A stretch of 64,000 nucleotides of DNA from Microbacterium sp. cx-55 (GTDB lineage Bacteria > Actinomycetota > Actinomycetes > Actinomycetales > Microbacteriaceae). Numbering within the stretch: position 1 is the stretch's first letter; every line of letters starts with the position of its first letter. Positions 26,770 through 34,458 of the stretch are shown here, piece after piece. The stretch spans positions 2,790,001-2,854,000 of the forward strand of contig NZ_CP088261.1 in NCBI RefSeq assembly GCF_021117345.1, in the 5' to 3' direction. The translations under genes and the position numbers were made by a program. The notes beneath the pieces were generated by a model that saw only the letters and a program-made list of their open reading frames with translations, was not told where the DNA came from and ran no database searches.

Positions 26770-27813
26770 ATGCACACCGTCCCCACTCCGCTGCTGAGCG
26801 TCATCGTGCCGGCGTACAACGCCGTCGCGTACCTCTCGCGCGCACTCGACCCGTTGGCGACAGCGTCGCCGCGGGAGATCGAGGTCATCGTGGTCGACGA
26901 CGGATCGACCGATGCCACGGGAGCCCTCGCCGACGCGTACGCGGCGGCCCTCCCCGATCTCATCCGAGTGGTGCATCAGCGCAACGGCGGCCACGGCGCG
27001 GCGATCGAGGCGGGGATCGCGCTCGCGCGCGGCGAGTACGTCAAGGTTCTGGATGCCGACGACTGGCTCGATACCTCGGCGCTGCTCTCAGTGCTCGCCA
27101 CGCTGAGAGACCTGGCCGGACGCGGCGGTGTCGATGCGCTATTCACCGACTTCGTCTACGACCGCGCCGGGAAGAGCAACCGCGTCTCCCGGTTCGATAC
27201 CGTCTTCCCCAGCGACCGGCTCTTCGGCTGGCACCAGACGGAACGGTTCGGAAAGCGTCAGCACCTGATGATGCACGCCATCATCTACCGCACCTCACTG
27301 CTCCGGGCGAGCGACCTCTCGCTGCCGCACCACACCTTCTACGTTGACAACCTCTACGTCGTCCGGCCGCTCGTGCGCGTCCGCACGATGTACTACCTGC
27401 CCGTGCAGCTCTACCACTACTTCATCGGACGGGCCGGGCAGTCGGTCGACGCCGACGTGATGCTCGCGCGGGTCGACCAGCAGCTCCTCGTGAACAAGCT
27501 CGCTCTGGGCGCCCTCCCGCCCGCCGCAGACGTCGCCGCCGGGTCCATCCCCGTCCAGCTCTATGCCGCGCTCCTCCATTACGTCGAAGCGCTGTGCGCG
27601 GTCACGTCCGCCACGCTCGCGCGGGGCGGCGACGACGCCCACCTCGCCAAGCGCGACGCGTTCTGGTCGCACGTGAAGCGCGAGAACCCGTGGGTGTACA
27701 CCCGGATGCGGCGGAGTTTCATCGGCACGAGCAGCAATCTGCCGGGCGGCGCGGGCCGCAGGGTCACCTCGCTCGCCTACCACGTCGCGAGGCGCGTCGT
27801 GGGGTTCAGTTAG
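26770..27813 (+). CDS. Family 2 glycosyltransferase
   Basis: GT-A fold glycosyltransferase of 347 residues. LLSVIVPAYNAVAYLSRALD starts the nucleotide-sugar domain. VIVVDDGSTDATG gives the first acidic motif (about 40-47), KVLDADDWLD the metal-binding DxD-like motif, and HTFYVDNLYVVRPL the region of the catalytic base. No membrane helix is apparent, so it acts at the cytoplasmic face, probably on a lipid-linked acceptor. Being placed directly after a GtrA-like protein, it fits a Gtr-type scheme in which a sugar is put on a polyprenyl phosphate or glycan and flipped outward. The sugar is unknown. It is 19 bp after the GtrA gene and 28 bp before the response regulator. Confidence 0.88.
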   Translation: MHTVPTPLLSVIVPAYNAVAYLSRALDPLATASPREIEVIVVDDGSTDATGALADAYAAALPDLIRVVHQRNGGHGAAIEAGIALARGEYVKVLDADDWLDTSALLSVLATLRDLAGRGGVDALFTDFVYDRAGKSNRVSRFDTVFPSDRLFGWHQTERFGKRQHLMMHAIIYRTSLLRASDLSLPHHTFYVDNLYVVRPLVRVRTMYYLPVQLYHYFIGRAGQSVDADVMLARVDQQLLVNKLALGALPPAADVAAGSIPVQLYAALLHYVEALCAVTSATLARGGDDAHLAKRDAFWSHVKRENPWVYTRMRRSFIGTSSNLPGGAGRRVTSLAYHVARRVVGFS

Positions 27814-27841
27814 GATCGCGCGAGCGGGAGAGGAGCACTCG

Positions 27842-28564
27842 ATGATTCGGATCGGCGTCGTCGAAGACGACCCCGCCAGCATCGACCGTTTGGTCTCCCA
27901 CCTCGACCGCTTCCAACGCGACCACGGCGAGCGGTTCCACGTGGGTGCGTTCCGCGACGGTCGGGACATCATCGACGACTACCGCCCCGACTGGGACATC
28001 CTGCTGATGGACATCCAGATGGAGCGCGTCGACGGGATGACTGCGGCCCGCCGCATCCGGGAACACGACGCCGAAGTTCTGATCCTGTTCGTCACCAGCT
28101 CGCCGCAGTTCGCGATCAGCGGGTACGAAGTCGACGCCCTCAGCTACCTGCTGAAGCCCGTGTCGTACCCGGTTTTCGAACAAGAGCTCCAACGATGCCT
28201 GGTTCGGCTGCGACGACGGGAACGTCGCCACATCCTGTTCTCCACCGTCGACGGCGACCGCCACCGCGTCGATGTCGCAGACGTGCTGTACGTCGAGAGC
28301 GCCAAGCATCAGGTCGTCATCCACACGCTGACCGGTGACTACTCGGTCGTCTCGTCGCTGAAGGCGATGGAGGCCGAGCTCGCCGGCGACGACTTCTTCC
28401 GGTGCAACAGCGGCTATCTCGTGAACCTGCGCCATGTCACCGGGATCGAGGGCAACGACTGCTCGATCCGCGGCGGAGTCCACGTTCAAGTGAGCCGCCC
28501 TCGGAAGAAGCTCTTCCTTGCCGCCCTGGCCGCGCACATCGGTGCGAAGGGCATCACCTCGTGA
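27842..28564 (+). CDS. LytTR-family response regulator
   Basis: Response regulator of 240 residues. The receiver domain has acidic residues in VVEDD, the phosphoacceptor Asp57 in LLMDIQM, Thr/Ser in LFVTSS and Lys in YLLKPVSYPV. The C-terminal LytTR DNA-binding domain (about 135-235) shows DVLYVESAKHQVVIHT, FFRCNSGYLVNLRHVTGIEG and a terminal SRPRKKLFLAAL. This AgrA/VirR type binds imperfect direct repeats about 21 bp apart. Matching repeats lie upstream of the GH3 gene and of the second GtrA gene. GGAGAGGAG-like ribosome site precedes the ATG. Its stop overlaps the kinase start (GTGA). Confidence 0.92.
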   Translation: MIRIGVVEDDPASIDRLVSHLDRFQRDHGERFHVGAFRDGRDIIDDYRPDWDILLMDIQMERVDGMTAARRIREHDAEVLILFVTSSPQFAISGYEVDALSYLLKPVSYPVFEQELQRCLVRLRRRERRHILFSTVDGDRHRVDVADVLYVESAKHQVVIHTLTGDYSVVSSLKAMEAELAGDDFFRCNSGYLVNLRHVTGIEGNDCSIRGGVHVQVSRPRKKLFLAALAAHIGAKGITS

Positions 28565-29874
28565 TCCCCGAGGTGGTCGCGAACATCCCCCGCACGTACA
28601 CCGCCCTGGCCGAGTGGGGTGCGTGCATGGTGTTCGTGTTGATCGTGGCGCGGCGGATGCCGTGGCTGGCGACCGCGGCGACGATGCTGGGCGGCCTCGG
28701 CGCGCTGCTCGCGGTGCAGACGATTGCGGGCCTCCTGTCGGTGACACTGTGGATCCCCGGCATGCTGGCCGCGGTGGCGACGATGTTCGTGCTGCTGCTC
28801 GGAGTGCTGAGGGTGACCGCGGTGACCGCCGGCTACCTCACGGCGCGGGCGTTCGTTCTCGCCGAGCTCACCGCATCAATCCACTGGCAACTGGACCGGT
28901 TCTACGCCGACGCCCCGGAGGCGGGAAAGGCCGCCCTGCTCGTGCTCGTCTACGCGGGCGTGCTGGCGGCCGCGTGGTTCGTGGAACGCCGGCACATGCC
29001 GCGTGGCACGCACGTCGACGTCGGCGTCGCGGACCTCGTGAGCGCCTTGGCCATCGCCGGCGCGACGTTCGGCATCTCGAACCTCAGCTTCGTGAATGCC
29101 TCGACCCCGTTCAGCGGTCGCCTCGGCCCGGAGATCCTCTACATCCGGACCCTGGTCGACCTCTGCGGCTTCATCGCCCTGTACGTGCAGCACGAGGTGC
29201 GGCGCAGTTTGCAGACCCGACGCGAGTCGGAAGCGATGGCCCGTCTCCTCACCAGTCAGCACGATCAATACGAGATCTCGCGCCGAACGATCGACGAGGT
29301 CAACCGCAAATATCACGACATGAAGCACCACCTCGACGCTGTCCGCGCCGAACAGGACGCCCAACAGCGCCTGGTGATACTGGACGAGCTGGAGACGTCG
29401 ATCCGTGATTACGGTGCGCAGGTGCGCAGCGGGAATGCTGTTCTGGATGCGGTGCTCACGGGCAAGCAGATGTACGCGCGAGAGCAGGGCATCCCGGTCG
29501 TCGTGGTCGCCGACGGCCGACTGGTCGACTTCGTTCGACCTCTCGATCTCACCGCGATCGTGGGAAACGCACTCGACAACGCGTTCGAGGCGACGATGCG
29601 CCTCGGCGAGCGAGAACAACGGATGGTGAAGTTCTCGCTCTTCGCCCACGACGATTTCGTCATGCTGCGCGTGGAGAACACCTTCGACGGCCGGGTGCAC
29701 CGTCGCGCCGGTCGGATCGTGACGCGCAAAGAGGGCGAGGGCCACGGGTACGGGCTGCGTAACATCGAGGCCGCCGCCGAGAAGTACGGCGGATCGGTCT
29801 CGCTCGGGCAGGACGACGGCTGGTTCTCTCTGCGTGTCCTGCTCCCCCGGCGCGGGTCTGCGCAGTCTTCCTAG
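28561..29874 (+). CDS. AgrC-like GHKL sensor histidine kinase
   Basis: Sensor kinase of 437 residues from the GTG at 28561. About seven N-terminal membrane helices with very short loops (residues about 10-215) resemble AgrC/FsrC-type sensors rather than large extracellular sensors. The phosphoacceptor His is in KYHDMKHHLDAV at about 255. The GHKL ATPase shows the N box AIVGNALDNAFEA and the G box GEGHGYGLRNIEAAAEKYGG. It is coupled to the LytTR regulator and ends four bases into the convergent GtrA gene. The ligand is unknown; no AgrD-like peptide gene or AgrB protease was found nearby, so the signal may be a membrane or wall state rather than a peptide. Confidence 0.9.
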   Translation: MIPEVVANIPRTYTALAEWGACMVFVLIVARRMPWLATAATMLGGLGALLAVQTIAGLLSVTLWIPGMLAAVATMFVLLLGVLRVTAVTAGYLTARAFVLAELTASIHWQLDRFYADAPEAGKAALLVLVYAGVLAAAWFVERRHMPRGTHVDVGVADLVSALAIAGATFGISNLSFVNASTPFSGRLGPEILYIRTLVDLCGFIALYVQHEVRRSLQTRRESEAMARLLTSQHDQYEISRRTIDEVNRKYHDMKHHLDAVRAEQDAQQRLVILDELETSIRDYGAQVRSGNAVLDAVLTGKQMYAREQGIPVVVVADGRLVDFVRPLDLTAIVGNALDNAFEATMRLGEREQRMVKFSLFAHDDFVMLRVENTFDGRVHRRAGRIVTRKEGEGHGYGLRNIEAAAEKYGGSVSLGQDDGWFSLRVLLPRRGSAQSS

Positions 29875-30509
29875 GCCGGGATTCGATCGCGTTCGTCGGC
29901 CGCATCGGCGGTCGTTCCGATCTCCGGTTCGCGCCGGAAGATGATCTTGAAGATCGGGAAGTACACCGCCGCTGAGAGCAGGGCGTTGATCAACATGGTG
30001 ACCATGTCGGCCGCAGCCTCGCCCGTCGCCCCCATTCCCCACGTCGTGATGAAGAGGTCGTAGATCGGCGCTTTGTAGAAGCCCTGCAGCGCCGCGGCGC
30101 CGAACGTGATGACGACGTAGGCGAGCGCGTACCAGACGGCTGCGACCCACGGGTTGCTGTTCGATTTGAACGTGATGTTCCGCTGGGCGAAGAAGTTGAT
30201 CACCTGCGCGATCGCGAGCGTGATCTGGACGGCGAGGAAGTACGCGAGCCCGCCGCCACCATCCGGAAGCGCGCCGGCGGCGTAGTCGAAGACGTAGTAC
30301 TGACCGGTCTCGGTGGGCGCCCCGATCGGCAGCGCTTGGAAGCCCGTTTCCACGAGGGGCGTGGACTCGAAGAGCATCTTGATGACCGGCATGAGGATGA
30401 GCTGCAGGACCGTCATCCCGACGTTCAAGATCATGAAGATGATGAGCTGCGCGAGAGTCGGCTTCGCAGCTTCGAAGCTCGACCAGCGACGGGTGATCCG
30501 AGTGAACAT
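29871..30509 (-). CDS. GtrA-like membrane protein, copy 2
   Basis: Paralogue of the protein at 26130-26750, 212 residues and collinear throughout. Shared segments include ALPIGAPT/VLPIGSNV, GGGGLAYFLAVQIT against GGGGLSYFLSVQIT, INFFAQRNITFKSN, ALAYVVITF, and QGFYKAPIYDL. Four membrane helices are predicted. AGAAAG lies six bases before the ATG. It faces the main operon and its stop overlaps the kinase stop. The two copies may work as a heteromeric transporter or handle different lipid-linked sugars. A direct repeat like the one before the GH3 operon lies about 90 bp upstream, suggesting the same LytTR control. Confidence 0.82.
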   Translation of the reverse strand: MFTRITRRWSSFEAAKPTLAQLIIFMILNVGMTVLQLILMPVIKMLFESTPLVETGFQALPIGAPTETGQYYVFDYAAGALPDGGGGLAYFLAVQITLAIAQVINFFAQRNITFKSNSNPWVAAVWYALAYVVITFGAAALQGFYKAPIYDLFITTWGMGATGEAAADMVTMLINALLSAAVYFPIFKIIFRREPEIGTTADAADERDRIPA

Positions 30510-30829
30510 GACGCGCTTTCTGACGACGGCGTGAGGTGGCTTCGCATGGGCCGAAGTTCAGGCAATCACGGACATGAAGGGTCGCCCCGGCGGCACACAC
30601 GATCTGTCGGTCTGACGGCACAACCTGCGTGCGAATCCCCGCGCCTCCACCCTGAGAGGGGCGTCACGCACCCGCGCGGCTGGTTAGCGTGAATACTGGG
30701 GGCAAGACGGCCAAGAGCTCCTCTCGGGACGGCGACGACGCGTAGGGAGCGTCCGTCGCACCAACCTCGCGGGGTACGGTCGGGAGGAGCCGAAGCGAGC
30801 GACGCTGGTGCGGGACGAGGAGCGAGCGA
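30510..30829. other. Divergent intergenic region, 320 bp
   Basis: Non-coding gap between the divergent GtrA copy 2 and the hexapeptide-repeat gene. It holds the direct repeats described at 30598-30627. A G-rich ribosome site (GAGGAG) precedes the gene at 30830. No open frame with a credible start, RNA gene or hairpin terminator was recognised in it. Confidence 0.6.
30598..30627 (-). promoter_or_regulatory. Putative LytTR-type direct repeat operator
   Basis: Read on the minus strand, CAGGTTGTG (30627-30619) and CAGATCGTG (30606-30598) are 21 bp apart start to start, the same core and spacing as upstream of the GH3 operon. GGGCGACC follows the second repeat about 10 bases on in both promoters. 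The site ends about 88 bp before the GtrA copy 2 start. Confidence 0.55.
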
Positions 30830-31507
30830 ATGCTCATCAGACATCGGGACTGTGAGCCGACGATCGATCCGACCGCCTACGTCGCTCCGTCCGCCGTCAT
30901 CGTGGGAGCTGTGCGGATCGAGGCGGGCGCCCGCATCCTGCACGGGGCGGTCATCACCGCCGAAGACGGCGAAGTCACCATCGGCGAGAACACCGTCGTG
31001 ATGGAGCACGCCCTGATCCGTGGCCGATCGGGTCATCCGGTGCGCATCGGCGCAGCGGTCATGATCGGCCCGCACGCGCACGTGAACGGCAGCGTCGTGG
31101 AAGACGAGGTCTTCGTCGCCACGGGGGCGTCACTGTTCCCCGGGAGCCGCATCGGCCGCGGGGCCGAGATTCGAATCAACGCGGTCGTGCACGTGAACAC
31201 GGTCCTCGAACCGGGCGCCGTCGTTCCGATCGGATGGGTTGCGGTGGGCGAACCGGCGTCGATTCTGCCGCCGGAACGTCACGACGAGATCTGGGCGATC
31301 CAGCGACAGCTCAACTTCGGAGGAACCGTTTACGGCATCGGACCTGCCGTGTCGATGCGGGAACTCATGCGACAGCAGTCCGCGTTCTACGGCGCACACC
31401 TGGAAGACCGAGCGATCGACGAGGAAGACCGCTGCCGGATAGACGGCGTCGATCAAATAGATTCGACGTCTGGCGGGGCGTTGACTGGCGGAGACGGAGG
31501 GATTTGA
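30830..31507 (+). CDS. Gamma-carbonic-anhydrase-like hexapeptide protein
   Basis: Left-handed beta-helix protein of 225 residues. Hexapeptide repeats run from about residue 10 to 140 (PTIDPTAYVAPSAVIVGAV, VRIEAGARILHGAVITAEDG, GSRIGRGAEIRINAVVHVNT). His residues in VVMEHALIRG and IGPHAHVNG are placed like the three zinc ligands of gamma carbonic anhydrases (Cam/YrdA). An alpha-helical C-terminal tail with DEIWAIQRQLNF follows. GAGGAG is seven bases before the ATG. The last 22 bases overlap the 3' end of the tRNA-Ser gene on the other strand, so the final few residues (SGGALTGGDGGI) are dictated by tRNA sequence. True carbonic anhydrase activity is uncertain. Confidence 0.85.
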   Translation: MLIRHRDCEPTIDPTAYVAPSAVIVGAVRIEAGARILHGAVITAEDGEVTIGENTVVMEHALIRGRSGHPVRIGAAVMIGPHAHVNGSVVEDEVFVATGASLFPGSRIGRGAEIRINAVVHVNTVLEPGAVVPIGWVAVGEPASILPPERHDEIWAIQRQLNFGGTVYGIGPAVSMRELMRQQSAFYGAHLEDRAIDEEDRCRIDGVDQIDSTSGGALTGGDGGI

Positions 31508-31577
31508 ACCCTCGGTCCCCGTGAGGGGACTCCACCTTAGCAGGGTGGTGCACTAGGCCGAACTATGCGACGTCTCC
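31486..31577 (-). tRNA. tRNA-Ser (GCT anticodon)
   Basis: Class II tRNA of 92 nt including an encoded CCA. The acceptor arm GGAGACG pairs with CGTCTCC, the anticodon stem CCACC/GGTGG encloses a loop with GCT, a long variable arm (TCCCC/GGGGA type) follows, and the T loop GGTTCAAATCC is intact. It lies 64 bp after the LCP gene on the same strand and overlaps the 3' end of the convergent gene at 30830. Confidence 0.96.
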
Positions 31578-31609
31578 AGGCGCTCGCCTCGCGACGAGCA
31601 CACCTGGCA

Positions 31610-31639
31610 ATCATAACGGCTGCCAGGCGATCTTCCGAA
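31610..31639 (-). promoter_or_regulatory. Probable tRNA-Ser(GCT) promoter
   Basis: On the minus strand a TATGAT -10 element (31615-31610) lies 18 bp after a TTCGGA -35-like element (31639-31634), and 32 bp upstream of the tRNA 5' end. The -35 falls immediately after the LCP stop codon. Confidence 0.5.
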
Positions 31640-31641
31640 CG

Positions 31642-32913
31642 CTAGCGAACGTTGCCGTTCGAGCAGGTTTCTTCGGCCGCCGTCTGACCGGCGATCGCGG
31701 ACGGAAGCTCGGCCACATCCGGTGCGGTCGTTGCCGACTCCGTCGGGGCGGGCGTCTCCTCCGGCGCGGTCGTCTCGGCGGGCGCCGGCGTTTCCGTCGG
31801 GCTCGCGACGATCGTGCCGTCGCCCTGGCTGGTGGTTCCGGTCAGCACGAGCTGCTGGTTCGCCTCGAGCGCCGTGAACAGCGCCTCGGCGGCCGGGTAG
31901 TTCGGCACGACCTTGTTCGGGTCGGACGGATCCGCGTTCGTCGGGTACTGCACGAACACGATGTCTTCGAACGGCACACCCTTCAGCGCGAGCGCGAGCT
32001 GCACGAGCTTCAGCGGGTTCGTCAGGCTCTGGCTGGGCGTGATGTTGTCAACGGCCACCGTGGCGAGCTTGTACAGCGTCGCCGGGTCGGACAGCACATC
32101 TTCGCTCACGACCTTGCGGGCCAGACGCGACATGTACTGCTGCTGGTTCGAGATGCGACCGAGGTCGCCGCCGTCGCCGACGCCGTGCCGGGTGCGCAGA
32201 AACTGCAACGCTTCGAGGCCCTGGATGTTGCGCGGACCGGCCGGCCAGTCGATGCCGGTGTAGCGGTCCTTGATGCCGTTCGCGATGCAGACATCGACAC
32301 CGCCGACGGCGTTCGTGATCTCGATCACGCCACCCCAGGTGACCTTCGCCGCGTACGGAATGCTCTCGCCCGTGAGCGTCGAGATCGTCTTCACCGTGCA
32401 CGACAACCCGCCGTAGGTGAACGTCGAGTTCAGCGGCTGCTTGCTCATCGCCGACGTCGAGGACCCGTCCTCCTGCTCGCAGGAGGGGATCGGCAGCATG
32501 AGGTCGCGCGGGAACGAGATGACAGTGACCCGGCGCGGATTGTCGGAGATATGCACCATCAGGTTCACGTCGTTGAGCTCGCCGCCCGCATCCGCACCCG
32601 TGCACCGGGCGCCGAAGTACTGCTCGTACGCCGGCTCGCACGCGTCGGTTCCGGCGAGGAACACGTTCGTGCCGCCCTCGATCGCCCCGATGTCGGGCGG
32701 TGCCGCATCCTGACCCTCGAGCGCGACGGCACCGTCGGCGTAATCGGTCGCCAGGGTGGCGACGTTGTACCCGATGATCCCGACACCGGCGACGAGAACG
32801 ACGGCGAGGCCCACGGCCAGAAGTTTGAAGAACTGCGAGACCGGATGCGGCGAACGCAACTGGCCGTGGCGCGCGATGGTCTCGCGGCGCCCAGGTCGGG
32901 TTGACGGGCTCAC
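31642..32913 (-). CDS. LCP family cell-wall glycopolymer ligase
   Basis: LytR-CpsA-Psr protein of 423 residues that would transfer undecaprenyl-linked glycopolymers to peptidoglycan outside the membrane. One N-terminal membrane helix (about 28-50, FFKLLAVGLAVVLVAGVGII) precedes the LCP domain (about 75-290). The domain has the ligand-binding Asp/Arg residues in ELNDVNLMVHISDNPRRVTV, SFPRDLMLPIP, GGVDVCIANGIKDRYTG and ALQFLRTRHGVGDGGDLGR. The tail after about 370 is Pro/Thr/Glu-rich and probably spans the wall. GGAGAGG precedes the GTG at 32913. tRNA-Ser(GCT) follows on the same strand. Confidence 0.93.
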   Translation of the reverse strand: MSPSTRPGRRETIARHGQLRSPHPVSQFFKLLAVGLAVVLVAGVGIIGYNVATLATDYADGAVALEGQDAAPPDIGAIEGGTNVFLAGTDACEPAYEQYFGARCTGADAGGELNDVNLMVHISDNPRRVTVISFPRDLMLPIPSCEQEDGSSTSAMSKQPLNSTFTYGGLSCTVKTISTLTGESIPYAAKVTWGGVIEITNAVGGVDVCIANGIKDRYTGIDWPAGPRNIQGLEALQFLRTRHGVGDGGDLGRISNQQQYMSRLARKVVSEDVLSDPATLYKLATVAVDNITPSQSLTNPLKLVQLALALKGVPFEDIVFVQYPTNADPSDPNKVVPNYPAAEALFTALEANQQLVLTGTTSQGDGTIVASPTETPAPAETTAPEETPAPTESATTAPDVAELPSAIAGQTAAEETCSNGNVR

Positions 32914-33029
32914 TCGGGTCCTCTCCTCCGCGGACGCGACCGAATACGCCGCTCCTCCATGACGGCCCTCATCTTACGGGCGCAGCCCTGAAAGCTCGTT
33001 GAAGGCGCGACGTGCGTTGCCCGGGTGGT

Positions 33030-33076
33030 CCGGCTCCGCTTCCGGCGAGGAATGTTCGTCGCGGAAGCGGAGCCGG
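33030..33076 (-). terminator. Hairpin terminator after alcohol dehydrogenase
   Basis: A 15-bp perfect inverted repeat (33030-33044 with 33062-33076, arm CCGGCTCCGCTTCCG) with a 17-base loop begins nine bases after the dehydrogenase stop. No T tract follows, as is common for terminators of high-GC actinobacteria. Confidence 0.65.
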
Positions 33077-33084
33077 ATGCAGAC

Positions 33085-34131
33085 CTACGCGGTGACGAGC
33101 GTCTTGGCGTCGATGACGAAGCGGTAGCGGACGTCCGAACGGAGCACACGCTCCCACGCCTCGTTGATCTCATCGGCCGAGATCAGCTCGGTCTCCGGCG
33201 CGATGCCGTGCTCGGCGCAGAAGTCGAGCATCTCCTGCGTCTCCTGGATGCTGCCGATGCCGGAGCCGGCGAAGGACCGCCGGTTGCCGAACAGCGTGAA
33301 CACCTGGATCGGCAGCGGCTCGGGCGGAGCACCCACGTTGACGAGCGTGCCATCGAGAGCCAGCAGCCCGAGGTACGCGCCCATGTCGATGACGGCAGAC
33401 ACCGTGTTGATGATGAGATCGAACTCGTTCACGTGCTCTTCGAAGACCACGCCATCGGCGGTGGCGTAGTAGTGGTCGGCACCGAGCCGGAGCCCGTCTT
33501 CCTGCTTCGACAGCGACTGCGACAGCACCGTGACCTCGGCGCCCAGAGCGTGCGCGATCTTCACGGCCATGTGCCCGAGACCGCCCATCCCGACGACCGC
33601 GACCTTCTTGCCGGGGCCGGCGTTCCAGTGGCGGAGAGGTGAGTACGTGGTGATGCCGGCGCAGAGGAGGGGAGCGGCGGCGGCGTAGTCGATCGACTCC
33701 GGCACGCGGAGCACGAAGTCCTCGTCGACGACGATGTGGGTCGAGTACCCACCCTGCGTGATCGTGCCGTCGCGGTCGACGGACGTGTACGTCTGGGTGT
33801 TGCCCTTCAGGCAGTAGTTCTCCATGCCTGCCTTGCAGTTCACGCACTCGCGGCACGAGTTGACCATGCAGCCGACGCCGACACGGTCGCCGACGGCGTA
33901 CTTCGTGACACCCGATCCGACCTCGGTGACGACGCCGACGATCTCGTGACCGACGACCTGCGGGTAGCTGATCGGGCCCCACTCACCGCGGGCGGCGTGG
34001 ATGTCGGAATGGCAGATGCCGGCGTAGGCGATCTCGATCAGGACGTCCTGGGCGCCCACATCGCGGCGCTCGATGGTCGTAGGGACGAGGGGTTCTGTGG
34101 CGGACGGGGCCGCATAAGCGTTAACAATCAT
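33085..34131 (-). CDS. Zinc-dependent alcohol dehydrogenase
   Basis: Medium-chain dehydrogenase/reductase of 348 residues, cinnamyl/AdhC-like NAD(P)-dependent branch. Catalytic zinc ligands are Cys40 (AGICHSD), His62 with Glu63 (VGHEIVG) and the Cys of [10 protein letters not shown]. Structural zinc ligands are Cys93, Cys96, Cys99 and Cys107 ([17 protein letters not shown]). The nucleotide fold shows [14 protein letters not shown] chose ATG 34131 ([10 protein letters not shown]); ATG 34143 adds four residues, and neither has a strong ribosome site. It probably reduces aldehydes such as cinnamyl or aliphatic aldehydes. It is monocistronic, with a hairpin after the stop. Confidence 0.92.
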   Translation of the reverse strand: MIVNAYAAPSATEPLVPTTIERRDVGAQDVLIEIAYAGICHSDIHAARGEWGPISYPQVVGHEIVGVVTEVGSGVTKYAVGDRVGVGCMVNSCRECVNCKAGMENYCLKGNTQTYTSVDRDGTITQGGYSTHIVVDEDFVLRVPESIDYAAAAPLLCAGITTYSPLRHWNAGPGKKVAVVGMGGLGHMAVKIAHALGAEVTVLSQSLSKQEDGLRLGADHYYATADGVVFEEHVNEFDLIINTVSAVIDMGAYLGLLALDGTLVNVGAPPEPLPIQVFTLFGNRRSFAGSGIGSIQETQEMLDFCAEHGIAPETELISADEINEAWERVLRSDVRYRFVIDAKTLVTA

Positions 34132-34273
34132 CCTGGCCACCATAACCACCACACGCCCGAAGAAAGAGGGTCTGATGGGGCACCCCTCCGCGGGAATAAA
34201 CCGGAGACCGGATGCGGATGCGGTTGCGGGGCGGCGTGGGCCCACCCAAGGCTTCGAACCCGCTCTACCGAAT

Positions 34274-34312
34274 GGTGAGAGGGAGGCCCCCTGCGGGGAC
34301 CTCCCTCTCACC
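34274..34312 (-). terminator. Hairpin terminator after tRNA-Ser(TGA)
   Basis: A 13-bp perfect inverted repeat (34274-34286 with 34300-34312) with an extra CCCC/GGGG pairing inside begins two bases after the mature tRNA 3' end. It is a strong stem-loop terminator without a marked T run, and would also act for transcription from the other side. Confidence 0.75.
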
Positions 34313-34314
34313 AG

Positions 34315-34399
34315 CGGAGGGTGTGGGATTCGAACCCACGGGACATCTCTGCCCACTGGTTTTCAAGACCAGGTCCATCGGCCGCTCGGACAACCCTCC
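34315..34399 (-). tRNA. tRNA-Ser (TGA anticodon)
   Basis: Class II tRNA of 85 nt; CCA is not encoded. The acceptor GGAGGGT pairs with ACCCTCC, the anticodon arm CTGGT/ACCAG presents TGA, and a long variable arm precedes the T loop GGTTCGAATCC. It lies downstream of serS and a HAD gene on the same strand. A TAGACT -10-like element at 34439-34434 lies 35 bp upstream of the 5' end and suggests its own promoter. Confidence 0.96.
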
Positions 34400-34458
34400 C
34401 GACGACACCGTCACCGGCGCGCGTCGAAACCCGAGTCTAATGCGCGGGCCGACCCGGC

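Noticed and set aside
34239..34275. GGTTCGAA-like tRNA remnant
   Set aside because: The T-arm stem does not pair and no acceptor or anticodon arm is found.
31486..34399. tRNA-Ser genes as integration sites of a genomic island
   Set aside because: No integrase, att-like direct repeat of a tRNA 3' end or composition change was seen near either tRNA.
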